This document shows positions 15,764 through 25,565 of a stretch of DNA of 64,000 bases, one piece after another. A program made the translations under genes and the position numbers. The DNA comes from Halovenus marina (GTDB lineage Archaea; Halobacteriota; Halobacteria; Halobacteriales; Haloarculaceae): contig NZ_JBLKNZ010000001.1 of NCBI RefSeq assembly GCF_051414115.1, positions 186,001-250,000 on the forward strand, written 5' to 3'. The notes beneath the pieces are model-generated. The model saw only the letters and a list, made by a program, of their open reading frames with translations. It did no database searches and was not told the DNA's origin. The number at the start of each line of letters is the position of its first letter. Position 1 is the stretch's first letter.

Positions 15764-17373
15764 GTACGACAACGAGCTCACAGGCCGATCTGGACGTCGA
15801 CACGATCCGGAAGGTCATGGCGCAGTACGCGCCGTCGACGGGCCCGGATCGGTATGCTCGGTTCATCGCGGATCTGCTCGACCTCCAGCGGACGTACGCG
15901 CAGGATCAGATCCTCGCGGCGCTCCACGAGCACGACCAGGTCGTTGTCGCTGCGGCGAACGGCCTCGGGAAGTCCTACATCGCTGCGGCGGGCGGCGTCG
16001 CCGCACTCCACTGCAACCCGGACACGATCGTCAACGTCACGGCCGGGACGTCGGGAACGCTGAAGACGAACATCTGGAAGCCCGCGCGGTCGCTGTATCG
16101 GGACAGCCCGCTCCCGGCGATGTTCGGCGGGCGGACGATGGACGGCGACCGCGAGATCCGGACCGGCCTCGATGATGAGTGGTTCTTCGAGTGCGTCAGT
16201 CCCCGGTACCCCGACGACCTGGAGGGCCCGCACAACGACCACGTCATCTACATCGTCGAAGAGGCCGACAAACCCGGTGTCTCCGCCGAGCACATCGACT
16301 CCGTCCGCTCGACGGCGACCGACGAAGACGACCGGGTCCTCGTCATCGCGAACCCACCGGAAGAGCAAGGCAACGTCGTCCACCAGCTCATCGAGAGCGA
16401 CCAGTGGCACCATCTCCAGTTTCCGACGTGGGATTCGCACAACGTCCGCATCGACCGCGGCCTCGAGGACGACGACGCCGAGGAGATCGGCGGGCTCGCG
16501 ACGACGTACAAACTCAAACAGGACTGGCGGGAGTACCACGACGAGGACTGGCCGGGCCTGGAGCAAGCGATCCGCTGGTCAGACCCGTGGTATGGCGTCG
16601 ACGAGTCCAGCGCGATCGTCCCCGAAGACCCACCGAACGACGAGTTCCGCGACGACCTGCACTCGCTCTGGTATCGCCGCCGCGCCGGGATCATCCCACC
16701 GGGGAGTGCCAGCATCCTCCGGCCACTCGCCCCGGCCGCAGTCCGCGCGGCCTACGACCGGCAGCCCGGGCGCGTTCGCGAGACGCCGCAGGCTGTCGGG
16801 ATTGACGTCGCCCGGACGACCGACACCACCGTGATGATCGGCGTTCACGACATGGAGTTGCGCGTCCACTACGCCGAGCAGGGCGACAATCACGAGCACC
16901 AGAAACCCGAGGTCGTCGACGGGACGGATTCGACGCCGGGACTAAGCGAGTGGCCTTCGCCCGACGTTGCGGTCGACAAGGGCTACGCGCCTGGCTTTCA
17001 CGACTACGTCAACGACCGCTGTCCGAACGTCCACAGCTTCCAGAACGGGACGAAGCCGGTCGCGATGACGCGTTGGAAAGACAAGTGGGCGGAGGCGCTG
17101 CACCATCTCGGCGAGTTCCTCGACGAGGGCGGCAGCATCGCCAGCACGCAGCTCCGGAAGGAAGCGCTCGCGGCGGCCCGCGTCATCCAGTACTCCGAGC
17201 GAACGCTCGACAGTCGCGGCCAGAATGGGGCCGAGGTCTACCAGGCGACCTCGAAGGACGCCATCAAGGAGGAACTCGGCCACTCGCCGGACTACCTCGA
17301 CGCGGCGCTGATGGCGATCTGGATCGACCAGGTCGACCCCGAGCAGGACGAGAAGCCGTCACCTACGTGGTAA
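15760..17373 (+). CDS. terL: terminase large subunit
   Basis: A 537-residue packaging motor. The Walker A region is VVVAAANGLGKSYIAAA (about residues 59-75) and Walker B is HVIYIVEEADKPG (about 161-173). The C-terminal RNase H-like nuclease shows AVGIDVARTTDTTVMIG (about 345), VAVDKGYAPGFHDYV (about 404) and HSPDYLDAALMAIW (about 507), giving the acidic residues of the cleavage site. TerL translocates DNA into the procapsid with ATP and cuts the concatemer. The start at 15760 overlaps the previous stop (ATGA). It is complete. Confidence 0.95.
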   Translation: MSTTTSSQADLDVDTIRKVMAQYAPSTGPDRYARFIADLLDLQRTYAQDQILAALHEHDQVVVAAANGLGKSYIAAAGGVAALHCNPDTIVNVTAGTSGTLKTNIWKPARSLYRDSPLPAMFGGRTMDGDREIRTGLDDEWFFECVSPRYPDDLEGPHNDHVIYIVEEADKPGVSAEHIDSVRSTATDEDDRVLVIANPPEEQGNVVHQLIESDQWHHLQFPTWDSHNVRIDRGLEDDDAEEIGGLATTYKLKQDWREYHDEDWPGLEQAIRWSDPWYGVDESSAIVPEDPPNDEFRDDLHSLWYRRRAGIIPPGSASILRPLAPAAVRAAYDRQPGRVRETPQAVGIDVARTTDTTVMIGVHDMELRVHYAEQGDNHEHQKPEVVDGTDSTPGLSEWPSPDVAVDKGYAPGFHDYVNDRCPNVHSFQNGTKPVAMTRWKDKWAEALHHLGEFLDEGGSIASTQLRKEALAAARVIQYSERTLDSRGQNGAEVYQATSKDAIKEELGHSPDYLDAALMAIWIDQVDPEQDEKPSPTW

Positions 17374-17379
17374 TTCTTC

Positions 17380-18725
17380 ATGCCAACACCAGATGACTAC
17401 ATCGGAACGGGGAGCGCAGAGCGGGATACAGCAGCCGCACTTCTGAATGCAGGAACGTCCTGGAACGAACTGCGAGCAAACGGAATCGAGTTGCAAGAAG
17501 CGTCCTCGTCGACGTTTCCACCGAACGACCGCTACATATTCATCCGCGACGGCGAGGTTCTGAACCGCGACCAGATCGACTCGCTGGTCACGCACGCCCC
17601 GCCACTGTACGAGATCGACGTCCAGCCCGGGGAGACGTGGATCGTCCGGGGTAAGGATCGCAACGCGTACATTCCGGGATTTGACTCTACAGCAGCCGTC
17701 GCGAGCGAGGTCGACGACACTGGACCGGACGGGCAGTATGTTCCTGACGGGATCGAGCTGGCAACGGGATATGCCGTACTTCGTGAGAACAACGAAGATG
17801 GATTTCCGCTGATCTTCGAGCCCGACGATGTCAGTCACACGATTTACAAGAACGGCAACGAGGTGGTCTCTAACAGTCTCGAGGCTGGAGACTGGGACTT
17901 TGACCCCTTCGCTGATGAGGATTTCAAATACGACCTGGCAAAGTTTTCGGTCAAGCGGCAGGAGTTCGACCTCTACGGCGCGGGCGACAATACGCAATTC
18001 CTCAAGATACGCGACCAGGACGCCCGGTCGCACTACGTCGAGTGTTCGACCGTCGGTATCATCGAGGATCCGCTCCTGGCTCAGTACAACCTACCGAACT
18101 CTGTTCGAGTCACTGCTGATAGTGGTCGGTCATCGGCATATACGGTTCGCGTCGGGCCGCTTCACTTCTACAATCGCGCGTCAGTGGAGATCCGTCCCGG
18201 ACGAAGGAAACGACGATTCGGGATGTTACCGTCAACTCGGCTATTGACTCTGGCTCGTTCCAGGTCATCGGGGTGTATCGGATCAAGGATGGATACAAAG
18301 AAGTTGCTGTAACGATCAACGCTCTCGACATCCAGGCTGGCAGCGGGGACTGTCGTGTTGAGGTCCGCGAGGTTCTTCCAGAGTTTCTGTCTGGACTACC
18401 AGCAGACTCCGAGTGGATCGCTCCAGGGAACCAGAATCCCGACGAGACAGCCATCGAAGGTGTTGAGCAAGGAGACTCAGCGAATGTCGGTGAATACGAC
18501 AGCGGCACTGTGACTATCTCGACATTTTCACCAGAAGGAAAGACCATTCCTCGCGGCAGGCAGATTGATGTCGCGAACGCTGATGGTGGCCAGGGCAACA
18601 CGCCTGGTGGCAAGGAAACAGAGCAGATGCAGGAAAAGGTGAGCGAGCTAAAATATATCGCTCTTATCGCCCAGGCTGGCGCGTCGATCAACCGCGTCAC
18701 ACCGGACTTCAGACAGAGGTTCTAA
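17380..18725 (+). pseudogene. virion-type protein split by a -1 frameshift
   Basis: Two open frames make one protein of about 448 residues. Frame one runs from ATG 17380 (PTPDDYIGTGSAERDTAAALL...) to about 18190 (TVRVGPLHFYNRASVE). It then degenerates into arginine-rich nonsense, while the -1 frame becomes coding from about 18183 (SGDPSRTKETTIRDVTVNSAI) to 18725. The -1 frame is open only from 18123. No X-XXY-YYZ slippery heptamer occurs in phase in the overlap, so a single-base deletion or a sequencing error is likelier than programmed shifting. The protein is beta-rich and lies between TerL and portal, where accessory virion genes can sit. No family was recognised. Confidence 0.7.
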
Positions 18726-18728
18726 CTC

Positions 18729-20705
18729 ATGAGTAGCAACACACAGAACGGCGAGAGCCCAAAGACAGCTGGGGAGGTTGCGCTCCGAGCAAACGCTGTT
18801 ATTGACGGTCTTCGGTACTCGCTCGCGAACGAGCTCGGCGACTCCGGGCACGACGCTCGTGACTGGTACGAAACCTTCGGCTGGCCGAATCGCGGCAACA
18901 ACGCTGACTGGGACGCTGACAACTACTACGCGCTGTACCTTCGGAACGCGTACGCGTACGCTGTCGTCGCCCAGAAGCCGAAGACAACGTGGAAACACGC
19001 CCCTGAAATCCGCGATCGAGCCGACCAAGAGGAGGATGCCCAGCGTGATCCGACCGACTTCGAGCGGGCTATCACGAAACTCGACCGCGAGCACGATCTC
19101 TGGCACTACGCCCATCGTGTGGATCGGATGGCTGGCGTCGGTCGCCATGGACTGTTGGTAATCGACTACGCGGACACGAACAGTCCCGAGGACTTCGAAG
19201 ACGAGTTCACCGGTGTCGAGAACACCACCGGACTCGACATGATCAACGGTTACCGCGTCTACCCGGAGCCGATGATCGAGGATATCGAGTGGGGCAAGGC
19301 GGGGAGTGACCGCTGGGGAAAACCAGTCGAATATCAGATCGACCTCGGCGACGACGCCGACGCCGGGTCGCAGGACGAGGAGAACACGACCCTCACTATC
19401 CACCACTCCCGGGTCGTCGACGTCCCCGCACGAGTCCTGGACGACGACGAAACGCGCGCCCGGCCACGCCAGGAACCGGTACTCAACAACATCCTCGACA
19501 TCGAGAAGGCTCTCGGATCGACGGCGGAACTCTCCTACCGCGCTGCGGACTACGGGCTGAACGTCAACCTCGACCCGGACAAGGTGGACACGTCTGGCGA
19601 CGCGCTCGACATGATGGAGAGTGATCTCCAAGACTGGTACCATGGCCTTCAGCCCTTCTTGCGGACGACCGGCGCGGACGTCAACCGCCTCGGCGGCGAG
19701 GTAAAGGATCCCTCGGGGATCGTCGACAACAACGTCCGGGCGCTTTCGACGCAGACGGGCATTCCACAGCGCGTCCTTGAGGGCGCGTCACTGGGCGAGT
19801 TGGCCAGCGCCGAAAAAGACGAGGAGCAGTACCTCGGCATGATCGCCGAACGGCAGCGACAGTACGCCGAGCCGTACATCGCTCGGGCGATCATCGACCA
19901 CCATCTGGAGGATGAGGTTCTCCCTGACTTCGAAGGCGACTGGTACGACATCATCTGGCCGGATCTGGCCGAGATGTCCGAGCAGGAAGAGGCTGAGGTC
20001 ATGTCGACGCGCGCCGAGGTCATCACCAACCTGCAGACCGCAGTTCCAGCACTGCGAGGAGAGCGTGCTGAGGAGTTCGTCGAGACGGGCGAGTTTTCCG
20101 AGCGCGAGGACGGAGAAACTGCAGGAAACGTCGACGAGGATGATCCTCGTGTCCAGGAGGTGTTCGACGACATCGTCGGGAACGACACCCGCTACGAAGC
20201 TGGTGACTGGGTTGATACGCCCGATGGAAAAGGACTCATCGATGACGCCGTCCAGGACGGAACTGTCGATGGTATGGAGGCCAGCAGCGACTCCCCAGTC
20301 TACGCGGTGATCATGCTCGACGAGGCGACGGTCGACTTCTACCGCGCCAGCGATATCCAGGCAACGGAAGGGCCTGAGACTGACATCGGAGATCCGGGTG
20401 ATGAGCTCGCGACAGCGAACAGTTCAGCAGGCGCCCTCGCCGCGTGGATGGACATCCTCGGTGCGGATATCACGGCCAACGACTGGTCGATGCCGCCGTC
20501 ATGGCGCAAGAGCGAGACGCCGTCGCGTGTGATCCTGCTGGACGCATGGGCGTCGATGGGCGCTCAGTTCGATTGTGGCGGGGCCTGCTGCAAGGGTGAG
20601 ATGGTGTCGTCCGGGATGAGTCCTGGTCGGGCTAACGAGTTCTGCGCGGCGATGAAAGACGAGGTACTCGGCACGGAGCAATGGCGCGGCGGCTGGGCAG
20701 AGTGA
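18729..20705 (+). CDS. portal protein
   Basis: A 658-residue protein of the DUF1073-like phage portal type. Typical segments are DNYYALYLRNAYAYAVVAQ, LIDYADTNS-like beta hairpins, and the stem/crown region STQTGIPQRVLEGASLGELAS...EEQYLGMIAERQRQYAEPYI. The last 90 residues form a separate Cys-containing domain (WSMPPSWRKSETPSRVILLDA...GGACCKGEM...ANEFCAAMKDEV), which I believe recurs in haloarchaeal viruses. The portal is the ring through which DNA enters the capsid and to which the tail attaches. It lies between TerL and MuF as expected. Confidence 0.9.
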   Translation: MSSNTQNGESPKTAGEVALRANAVIDGLRYSLANELGDSGHDARDWYETFGWPNRGNNADWDADNYYALYLRNAYAYAVVAQKPKTTWKHAPEIRDRADQEEDAQRDPTDFERAITKLDREHDLWHYAHRVDRMAGVGRHGLLVIDYADTNSPEDFEDEFTGVENTTGLDMINGYRVYPEPMIEDIEWGKAGSDRWGKPVEYQIDLGDDADAGSQDEENTTLTIHHSRVVDVPARVLDDDETRARPRQEPVLNNILDIEKALGSTAELSYRAADYGLNVNLDPDKVDTSGDALDMMESDLQDWYHGLQPFLRTTGADVNRLGGEVKDPSGIVDNNVRALSTQTGIPQRVLEGASLGELASAEKDEEQYLGMIAERQRQYAEPYIARAIIDHHLEDEVLPDFEGDWYDIIWPDLAEMSEQEEAEVMSTRAEVITNLQTAVPALRGERAEEFVETGEFSEREDGETAGNVDEDDPRVQEVFDDIVGNDTRYEAGDWVDTPDGKGLIDDAVQDGTVDGMEASSDSPVYAVIMLDEATVDFYRASDIQATEGPETDIGDPGDELATANSSAGALAAWMDILGADITANDWSMPPSWRKSETPSRVILLDAWASMGAQFDCGGACCKGEMVSSGMSPGRANEFCAAMKDEVLGTEQWRGGWAE

Positions 20706-20709
20706 CATC

Positions 20710-21648
20710 ATGAGCACAATCCAGCACGACCAGGTCACGGCAAACCGCCGAGGCCGGGCGACGTCGACTGTCGTTGAGGAGCAGTTTCTCCGCGAGATGC
20801 ACCGGCGCTGGAAACGCGTCCGCGGACTCGTTCGCCGAACAGTCGGCTACGAGAACGACGCATTCGGACTCTCGGCCAACGCTGAGGAACGGGAATCGTT
20901 TGACTTCCCGACAGATAGCGGCAAGATCGAGCAGTTCACAAGCTGGCTGACACAGGCGCTTCGTGATGAGGTGCTCGATCCGCTTGACCGGGGAGAGGTC
21001 GCTGACGGTCAGCACTGGACGGCAGCATACATTCGTGCGGCTGTCGTCCGCGGCGTCAACCAGTCGACGGGGCTCCTCTTCCAGCAGGGCGTCTCGCTCG
21101 AGAACATCCCGGATGACCAGATCCCGACGCGGCCGATCTTCGAGCAGACGTTGCGAGATCTCTACACTCGCACCTACGAGAACCTCGAAACGGTCACCGA
21201 AGAGGCAGCCCCGCAGGTTCGCGACACCGTCACGCGTGGGTTCGCACAGGGCTGGAACCCGCGAAAGATGGCTCGGGAGATCACTGCTGAGGTGCGCGAC
21301 ATTCAGCACATGCGGGCAGAGACACTCGCTCGTACGGAGACGATCAACGCACACACGGAATCGACGCTGCGGAACTACGAGCGTGCTGGTGTTGACGTCG
21401 TCTCCCACGGCGAGTGGCAGGCAACGCAGGATGACGACACCTGCGCGTTCTGTCGGCGACTGTCCGGGGCCGAGCTGACCATCGACGAGATGCGCTCCGG
21501 AACGGTCGAGTGGCGCGGCCAGATTTACCGGCTGGCCCCGCCATCGCACCCGAATGGCCGCTGCGTGATCCTCCCCAGTGTTGGTGGTGAGCCGCCGACG
21601 TCGCCACTCTCGGAGCGCGTGCCCGGAACGGTACTTTCAGGAGCCTGA
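20710..21648 (+). CDS. MuF-like head morphogenesis (minor capsid) protein
   Basis: A 312-residue protein. The C-terminal MuF domain is recognisable: RAETLARTETINAHTES, then GEWQATQDDDTCAFCRRLSG and PPSHPNGRCVI, with its Cys/His residues. MuF proteins are packaged at the portal vertex and assist early head assembly or ejection. The N-terminal half is helical. It starts five bases after the portal gene, and its position before the protease gene is canonical. Confidence 0.9.
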   Translation: MSTIQHDQVTANRRGRATSTVVEEQFLREMHRRWKRVRGLVRRTVGYENDAFGLSANAEERESFDFPTDSGKIEQFTSWLTQALRDEVLDPLDRGEVADGQHWTAAYIRAAVVRGVNQSTGLLFQQGVSLENIPDDQIPTRPIFEQTLRDLYTRTYENLETVTEEAAPQVRDTVTRGFAQGWNPRKMAREITAEVRDIQHMRAETLARTETINAHTESTLRNYERAGVDVVSHGEWQATQDDDTCAFCRRLSGAELTIDEMRSGTVEWRGQIYRLAPPSHPNGRCVILPSVGGEPPTSPLSERVPGTVLSGA

Positions 21649-21652
21649 TACC

Positions 21653-23458
21653 ATGCACTACACACTCATCGCGAACAGCGTCGACCCCGACCAGGTAGAG
21701 GAACGAACGATCGACGGCGATCGCTATCTGGTCGCGAAGGACGTCCCCTTCATCCGTCCGATGGAACTCGCTGGCGGGTACGTGCCCGAACAGTCGGTCG
21801 CGAACTCGACGCTGGCGTGGGACGAACAACCGCTGACGATCAACCATCCGAAGAACCTGCCTGACCGTCCGTGGTACGACCCGGACTACGACGGCTTTTA
21901 CATCGCCGCCAACGCGAGCGACGAGGTTCGTCGACGAAAGGTCATCGGCCATGCGGAGAATCCGACCAGGAACGGCGACGGGTCAGTCTCGGCTGACCTC
22001 GCCCACAACGCCGATCGGCTGGAGGCGATAGCGAACGGCGAGGCCGTTTCTCGGGAGGATGCCGACGCGGCGTCAGCGCTCCTCGACGCACTCGAGGATG
22101 GCGAGTCGTTCGACGTCTCTTCGCAGTACTTCCCGCAGCCACTCCCGTCGGGGACGTACGACGGCGAGTACCGCGAGGAGGCCGAGGCGATCGCGAACGC
22201 AGACAGCATCGCGATCCTGCCGAACAAGGACGGCGTCTGCTCGCTCGAAGATGGCTGTGGGTTCCAGCCGCAGCAGGCGACGGCCAACGCCGAGATGGTT
22301 CGGGCACCGGTCGCGAACGCGAGTGATGACCCCACCGGAGCGAGCTCTTCCGGTCGCGACACGAGCGCGAACGCGGTCAACTACGCGCTGACCGATATCG
22401 GCCCCGACGATGTCGACGAGTGGACAGACGACGAGTGGGACGGCAGTGACGCGATCGCCAGTCTGCCGAACCCCAGCGAAGACAACGACGCCGGAGACCT
22501 CCTCGATGCGACCCACGCTGTCCATCCGACCGACGAGGAGTCCCGGGACGCGAAAATCAACTGGAAACTGCCGTTTCGGACAGCGCCCGACGCCCCGGTC
22601 AACACTCGAGCCCTGGTCGCGATCGACGCGGCACTCTCGGGTGGCCGTGGCGGCGTAGAGGGCCTCGGTCAGAACGTCGCCGACGACGTGTCTGAGTGGG
22701 TCAACGAGATGCTTGAGGAAGCGCCTGACGACCTCTTCGGGTCGACCGAGGATGGCGAGCCGACGTCGAACGCACTGTCGAAGATGCGGGACTGGTTTGC
22801 GTCGACGCTCGGGCTGACTGCATCGAACGAAACGATGGGGGCGGAATCCCCTGTGGATGGTTCTGGAGAGAAGGGTGGCTACGGTGTCATCCGACCCTCT
22901 GCCAGAGGCAGTTCTGACCCGGCAGACATGCCGGGATCGACTATGGAACGAGACAAACTCATCAACGAGATCACGGCGAACAGCAACATCAAGCGTGAGT
23001 CGCTGGAGGGCATGGGTGACCAGTGCCTTCAGTCGACACACGAGCATGTCGTCGCCAACGAGGAAGGCGACGGCGGAGAGGAAGAGGACGACGAAACAAC
23101 CAGCGGTAGCGGGCAGACGCTCGCTGACATGACGATCGACGAACTGGCTGACGGCCTCGAACAGCAAGGGTTCGTCACCGAGGGCGACGTCAGCGAGGCG
23201 GTCGCGAACGCCCAGCAGCAGAGCGAGAAGGAAGAGCGCGTCGAGCGCATCATCGCCAACTCTGCGGAGTACGACTCCGAAGACAAGGAGACGCTGATGG
23301 AGACGCCGGAGGGTGTCCTCGAGGACATCGAAGCAGGACTGTCGAGCAACGGAACGCTGCCCGGATCGACCGGCGCGGCTGACCGTGCGACCGCGAACGC
23401 GAGTGGTGGCGACGACCTCGACGAGTACAGTGACGGTAGCATCGGAGGTGATCTCTGA
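21653..23458 (+). CDS. DUF2213 prohead protease/scaffold-like protein
   Basis: A 601-residue protein. Residues 1-190 match the DUF2213 head-protease type: FIRPMELAGGYVPEQSVANS, WDEQPLTINHP, then RKVIGHAENPTRNGDGSVSAD. The rest is acidic, partly helical (DKLINEITANSNIKRESLEGM..., SEAVANAQQQSEKEERVERI) and looks like a scaffold. A central insert (ALTDIGPDDVDEWTDDEWDG...DAKINWKLPFR) resembles a separate small domain. The dipeptide AN occurs 13 times, nearly always as (A/V/I/T/S)AN(A/S), far above chance; these may be processing sites. The ATG at 21653 is chosen because the N-terminus aligns with the domain start. It ends in a TGATG overlap. Confidence 0.82.
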   Translation: MHYTLIANSVDPDQVEERTIDGDRYLVAKDVPFIRPMELAGGYVPEQSVANSTLAWDEQPLTINHPKNLPDRPWYDPDYDGFYIAANASDEVRRRKVIGHAENPTRNGDGSVSADLAHNADRLEAIANGEAVSREDADAASALLDALEDGESFDVSSQYFPQPLPSGTYDGEYREEAEAIANADSIAILPNKDGVCSLEDGCGFQPQQATANAEMVRAPVANASDDPTGASSSGRDTSANAVNYALTDIGPDDVDEWTDDEWDGSDAIASLPNPSEDNDAGDLLDATHAVHPTDEESRDAKINWKLPFRTAPDAPVNTRALVAIDAALSGGRGGVEGLGQNVADDVSEWVNEMLEEAPDDLFGSTEDGEPTSNALSKMRDWFASTLGLTASNETMGAESPVDGSGEKGGYGVIRPSARGSSDPADMPGSTMERDKLINEITANSNIKRESLEGMGDQCLQSTHEHVVANEEGDGGEEEDDETTSGSGQTLADMTIDELADGLEQQGFVTEGDVSEAVANAQQQSEKEERVERIIANSAEYDSEDKETLMETPEGVLEDIEAGLSSNGTLPGSTGAADRATANASGGDDLDEYSDGSIGGDL

Positions 23459-23964
23459 TGTCGAAGTCAATCACTGAGATCGCCGGGCGAACCTACGACG
23501 AAGCGCGCTACAAGGAGGGCGAAGCAGGTAGCGCTCTCACGCCAGGCGAAATCGTCGTTCAGACGGGCACGAACGCCAACGACGAACCGATCTACGATGC
23601 CGTCTCGACGGTCGACCAGCTGGGCCCGCAGGCACAGTTCGCGATGGTACCGTCGACGCCGCCGCAGGAAGACACGTCGGACACGGATCCGATCGACCAG
23701 ACGATCTCCAGCGGGACGCTCGTCGAGGTGCGTGTGTTCACGGCTGGCGAGAGAGTGCAGAACGCGCTCCTCGCATCTGGTACCGACCTGGCGTCCGCGA
23801 GTGACGCCAACGTCTCGCCGGGCGATCGGCTCGGCACCAACGACGACGGGTCGCTGAAGATCACGACGACGGGCGGTGCGGCCGTCGCCGTCGCACGGGA
23901 AGCGAACGACAACAGCGGTGCGGCAGCGGGTGAACGAGCCCGCCTCACTGTGGAGGTGCTCTGA
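23458..23964 (+). CDS. capsid decoration-like protein
   Basis: A 168-residue, beta-rich protein of Gly/Ala/Thr character (SALTPGEIVVQTG...RLTVEVL). The pattern of a central long hydrophobic barrel with VxVxxF and a final ITTTGGAAVAVAREAND...RARLTVEVL fits small head-stabilising or decoration proteins. It lies between protease/scaffold and the major capsid gene, and its start overlaps the preceding stop by one base, which is where such genes occur in the DUF2213/DUF2184 type of head module. Confidence 0.75.
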   Translation: MSKSITEIAGRTYDEARYKEGEAGSALTPGEIVVQTGTNANDEPIYDAVSTVDQLGPQAQFAMVPSTPPQEDTSDTDPIDQTISSGTLVEVRVFTAGERVQNALLASGTDLASASDANVSPGDRLGTNDDGSLKITTTGGAAVAVAREANDNSGAAAGERARLTVEVL

Positions 23965-23966
23965 CA

Positions 23967-25115
23967 ATGGAGACCAACATCGGAACAGCAGACAATCTGG
24001 AACCGCCGACGCAGCTGCATCGACAGGCCCTGTTCGGGCCGACTGCGAACGCTCGCGAGAAGGCACGCAAGCAGATCCGTGCCAACTCAGTAAAAGGCCC
24101 GGACTTCTGGAACACGCTCGACGGCGCGTTCATCAAGGGGTATCTCAACCCTCGGCCTGACGACGGCACGAGCGTCCGGGCGAACGCACAGCTGTACGAC
24201 TACGACGAGTGGGTCAACCGCTCGGACGAGATCATCGAAGAGGTCGAAGTCGAGCTGACGCTGCTCGACGACGCGATGGGGATCGACACCGTCGGCTCTG
24301 ACCTGTCGTTCACCATCTACACCGAACAGGCCGAGAGCCAGATGCAGCAGGAAGCGTCCGTCTCTATGGATGGCCAGGCCAAGGGCGACGAGGACGATAC
24401 TGCGACCGTTCCGGTCGGCATCGCCCAGCCGATCATCCACGTCGACTACTCGATCGGAGCCCGCGACCAGGCTCAGTCGGAGAACATGGGCTCGGACAAG
24501 GAAGCAAAACTCGCCGAGGAGGCCGGTCGTCTGATCCGCGAGAAGGAAGACGACATCATGGCCAACGGCTGGGGTCTCGAAGTCGAAGGGCCGAATGGGC
24601 AGACGTTCGGCGTCGACGGCTACCTCAACACCGACGCTCGAATCACGGGCTCGGCACCGGACACGTGGGGCGATGGTTCGACGTCGAACCTCGAAGCGCC
24701 GCAAGACACCATCGAGAAGATGGTGTCTGACCTGGAGACTGTCGGCGCGAACGACGAACGCAACCTGATGCCGCGCTCGCGAGGCGTGTACCTGTACTAC
24801 AACCAGGCGCACAACAGCACGCTGGACAAATCCGACCCGCGCGGCGATGGCAACATGTCCATCCGACAGCGCATCCAGCAGGATCATCCGTACGTCACGC
24901 TCCGAGAAACGCCGTTCATCCCGGAGAGTGAGGTCGTCATGGTCGTGCGCGACAGCCGCGTCATGAGCGTGGTCAACGCGCAGGGCCCGACCAACCTCTC
25001 CTGGGAGCCCGGCCCGATGGCGACCCGGTACAAGGCACTCTCCAGCCGCGTGCCGTTCTTCCGAAGCACCTACGACGACATCCTCGGTGTCGTCGACTAC
25101 GACGGGGTCGCGTAG
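23967..25115 (+). CDS. major capsid protein (HK97 fold, DUF2184-like)
   Basis: A 382-residue protein. The N-terminal arm (LFGPTANAREKARKQIRANSVK) is helical and carries two TAN/RAN motifs. The core contains the E-loop-like region FTIYTEQAESQMQQEASVS, the spine-helix segment KEAKLAEEAGRLIREKEDDIM and the C-terminal beta strands FFRSTYDDILGVVDYDGVA. This order matches DUF2184 capsid proteins, which accompany DUF2213 proteases and DUF1073 portals. It would build the icosahedral shell, several hundred copies per virion. Its length is normal. Confidence 0.88.
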   Translation: METNIGTADNLEPPTQLHRQALFGPTANAREKARKQIRANSVKGPDFWNTLDGAFIKGYLNPRPDDGTSVRANAQLYDYDEWVNRSDEIIEEVEVELTLLDDAMGIDTVGSDLSFTIYTEQAESQMQQEASVSMDGQAKGDEDDTATVPVGIAQPIIHVDYSIGARDQAQSENMGSDKEAKLAEEAGRLIREKEDDIMANGWGLEVEGPNGQTFGVDGYLNTDARITGSAPDTWGDGSTSNLEAPQDTIEKMVSDLETVGANDERNLMPRSRGVYLYYNQAHNSTLDKSDPRGDGNMSIRQRIQQDHPYVTLRETPFIPESEVVMVVRDSRVMSVVNAQGPTNLSWEPGPMATRYKALSSRVPFFRSTYDDILGVVDYDGVA

Positions 25116-25125
25116 GTGATCTGAG

Positions 25126-25548
25126 ATGTCCTACCGCTGGACAGGCACACACGCCTACCGAGATCACGCCAACGATCGCGTCATCGAACCCGGCGACGAG
25201 ATTCCAGACGGCGTTGCCGAGCGTATCGCTGCAGCGCACCCACACGACGTCGAGGAGATCGAAGACGAAGCGGATGGCGACGACGAGACCGAGGCAGAAG
25301 AAGACGTCGAGTCGGCAGACGTGGACATCGAGGTGCCCGAGAGTCTCGAAGACGATGTGTTCGGCGAAAGCGGAACACTCCCGTTCTCTCCCTCGGAGCA
25401 CACCGTCGGTGAGGTCGAGGAGAAGCTCGCTGACATCGACGACCCTGCAGCGGTCTTCGCCATCGGGTCGACTGAAGCAAGCGCCGACGATCGTGTCGGT
25501 GTTCGTGAGGCGGTCGAGAACCGCCTTGGCGACCTCGCGGACGAGTAA
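25126..25548 (+). CDS. acidic head-associated protein (140 aa)
   Basis: A 140-residue protein with an N-terminal SYRWTGTHAYRDHANDRVIEPGDEIPD segment like short capsid-associated proteins, a long Glu/Asp linker, and a C-terminal helix pair (TVGEVEEKLADIDD, REAVENRLGDLADE). Such genes often follow the major capsid gene and precede connectors. The C-terminal part resembles a small helical module of haloarchaeal viral proteins. The exact role is unknown. Confidence 0.65.
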   Translation: MSYRWTGTHAYRDHANDRVIEPGDEIPDGVAERIAAAHPHDVEEIEDEADGDDETEAEEDVESADVDIEVPESLEDDVFGESGTLPFSPSEHTVGEVEEKLADIDDPAAVFAIGSTEASADDRVGVREAVENRLGDLADE

Positions 25549-25565
25549 CACCGTTTTCACGCTCC

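Noticed and set aside
18123..18200. Programmed -1 frameshifting in the gene between TerL and portal.
   Set aside because: No X-XXY-YYZ heptamer lies in phase within the overlap of the two frames, so an indel is the simpler reading.
17828..18247. A third open frame crossing the frameshift of the TerL-portal gene (ending near the tyrosine before 18247).
   Set aside because: Its composition is Arg/Ser/Thr-rich and it has no start coupling; the neighbouring two frames carry the haloarchaeal coding pattern.
22073..23470. A long minus-strand frame opposite the protease/scaffold gene.
   Set aside because: It mirrors the GC-rich codon pattern of the sense gene and is Val/Arg rich; no promoter or neighbours support it.
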